Assembly (NCBI GenBank): GCA_002338445.1
Contig: DDII01000044.1
Coordinates: forward strand, 23,656-29,415
DNA from: Cellvibrionales bacterium UBA1854
GTDB taxonomy: Bacteria; Pseudomonadota; Gammaproteobacteria; Pseudomonadales; Porticoccaceae
Reading direction: 5' to 3'
DNA: 5,760 bases
Below the pieces are notes generated by a model. It ran no database searches. It saw nothing but the letters and a program-made list of their open reading frames with translations, and was not told the DNA's origin. Below, piece after piece: positions 5,751-5,760 of this stretch. Each line of letters starts with the position of its first letter. The stretch's first letter is position 1. A program made the translations under genes and the position numbers.

Positions 5751-5760
5751 ATATTCGGCC

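Larger units (their letters stand above)
5469..5760. other. Downstream non-coding region, probable leader of the next gene
   Basis: No supported gene lies in these 292 bases. One frame from ATG 5518 to TAA at 5637 gives 39 residues without a good ribosome-binding site. Another from GTG 5612 to TGA at 5680 gives 22 residues (starting MRDYIFVYKQREN) behind a GGGGGA at 5602-5607. Both are too short and match nothing I know. The region ends in a strong Shine-Dalgarno sequence, so it likely carries the promoter and leader of a gene that begins beyond the edge. I could not find a well-spaced -35/-10 pair. Confidence 0.5.

Overview
The window comes from a bacterium. The base composition looks moderately AT-rich, and all convincing genes lie on the + strand. 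The uronate enzymes resemble proteobacterial forms: the mannonate dehydratase and the KDG kinase are close to the Escherichia coli type. A secreted-looking protein with a thrombospondin type 3 calcium repeat and a bacterial Ig-like domain sits upstream. Together these suggest a gammaproteobacterium, perhaps marine and polysaccharide-degrading. That placement is inference; no marker gene settles it.

Layout. Positions 3-1112 hold the 3' part of a gene for a calcium-repeat/Ig-like protein whose start lies before the window. A 382-base gap (1113-1494) has no convincing gene but contains several dyad symmetries and one strong ribosome-binding site in front of a 12-codon frame. Then come uxuA (mannonate dehydratase, 1495-2673), a 77-base gap with three tandem GGGAATA units just before the next start, and uxaC (uronate isomerase, 2751-4169). 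A 390-base gap (4170-4559) holds a doubtful reading frame, a possible terminator and a stable hairpin. It is followed by kdgK (2-dehydro-3-deoxygluconokinase, 4560-5468). The last 292 bases hold a hairpin, two unsupported mini-frames and, at the edge, a near-perfect Shine-Dalgarno sequence whose gene must start just beyond the window.

How the genes work together. UxaC converts D-glucuronate to D-fructuronate (and galacturonate to tagaturonate). UxuA dehydrates D-mannonate to 2-keto-3-deoxygluconate (KDG), and KdgK phosphorylates KDG to KDPG. These are three of the five steps of the Ashwell glucuronate route. Fructuronate reductase (UxuB) and KDPG aldolase (Eda) are absent here and would have to be encoded nearby or elsewhere. 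KdgK would also serve KDG arising from alginate or pectin breakdown.

I see no tRNA, rRNA, CRISPR array, insertion sequence or phage gene. I also find no clear evidence of a new biological system. The points most worth checking are the non-coding structures in the three spacers and the uncharacterised N-terminal segment of the first protein.
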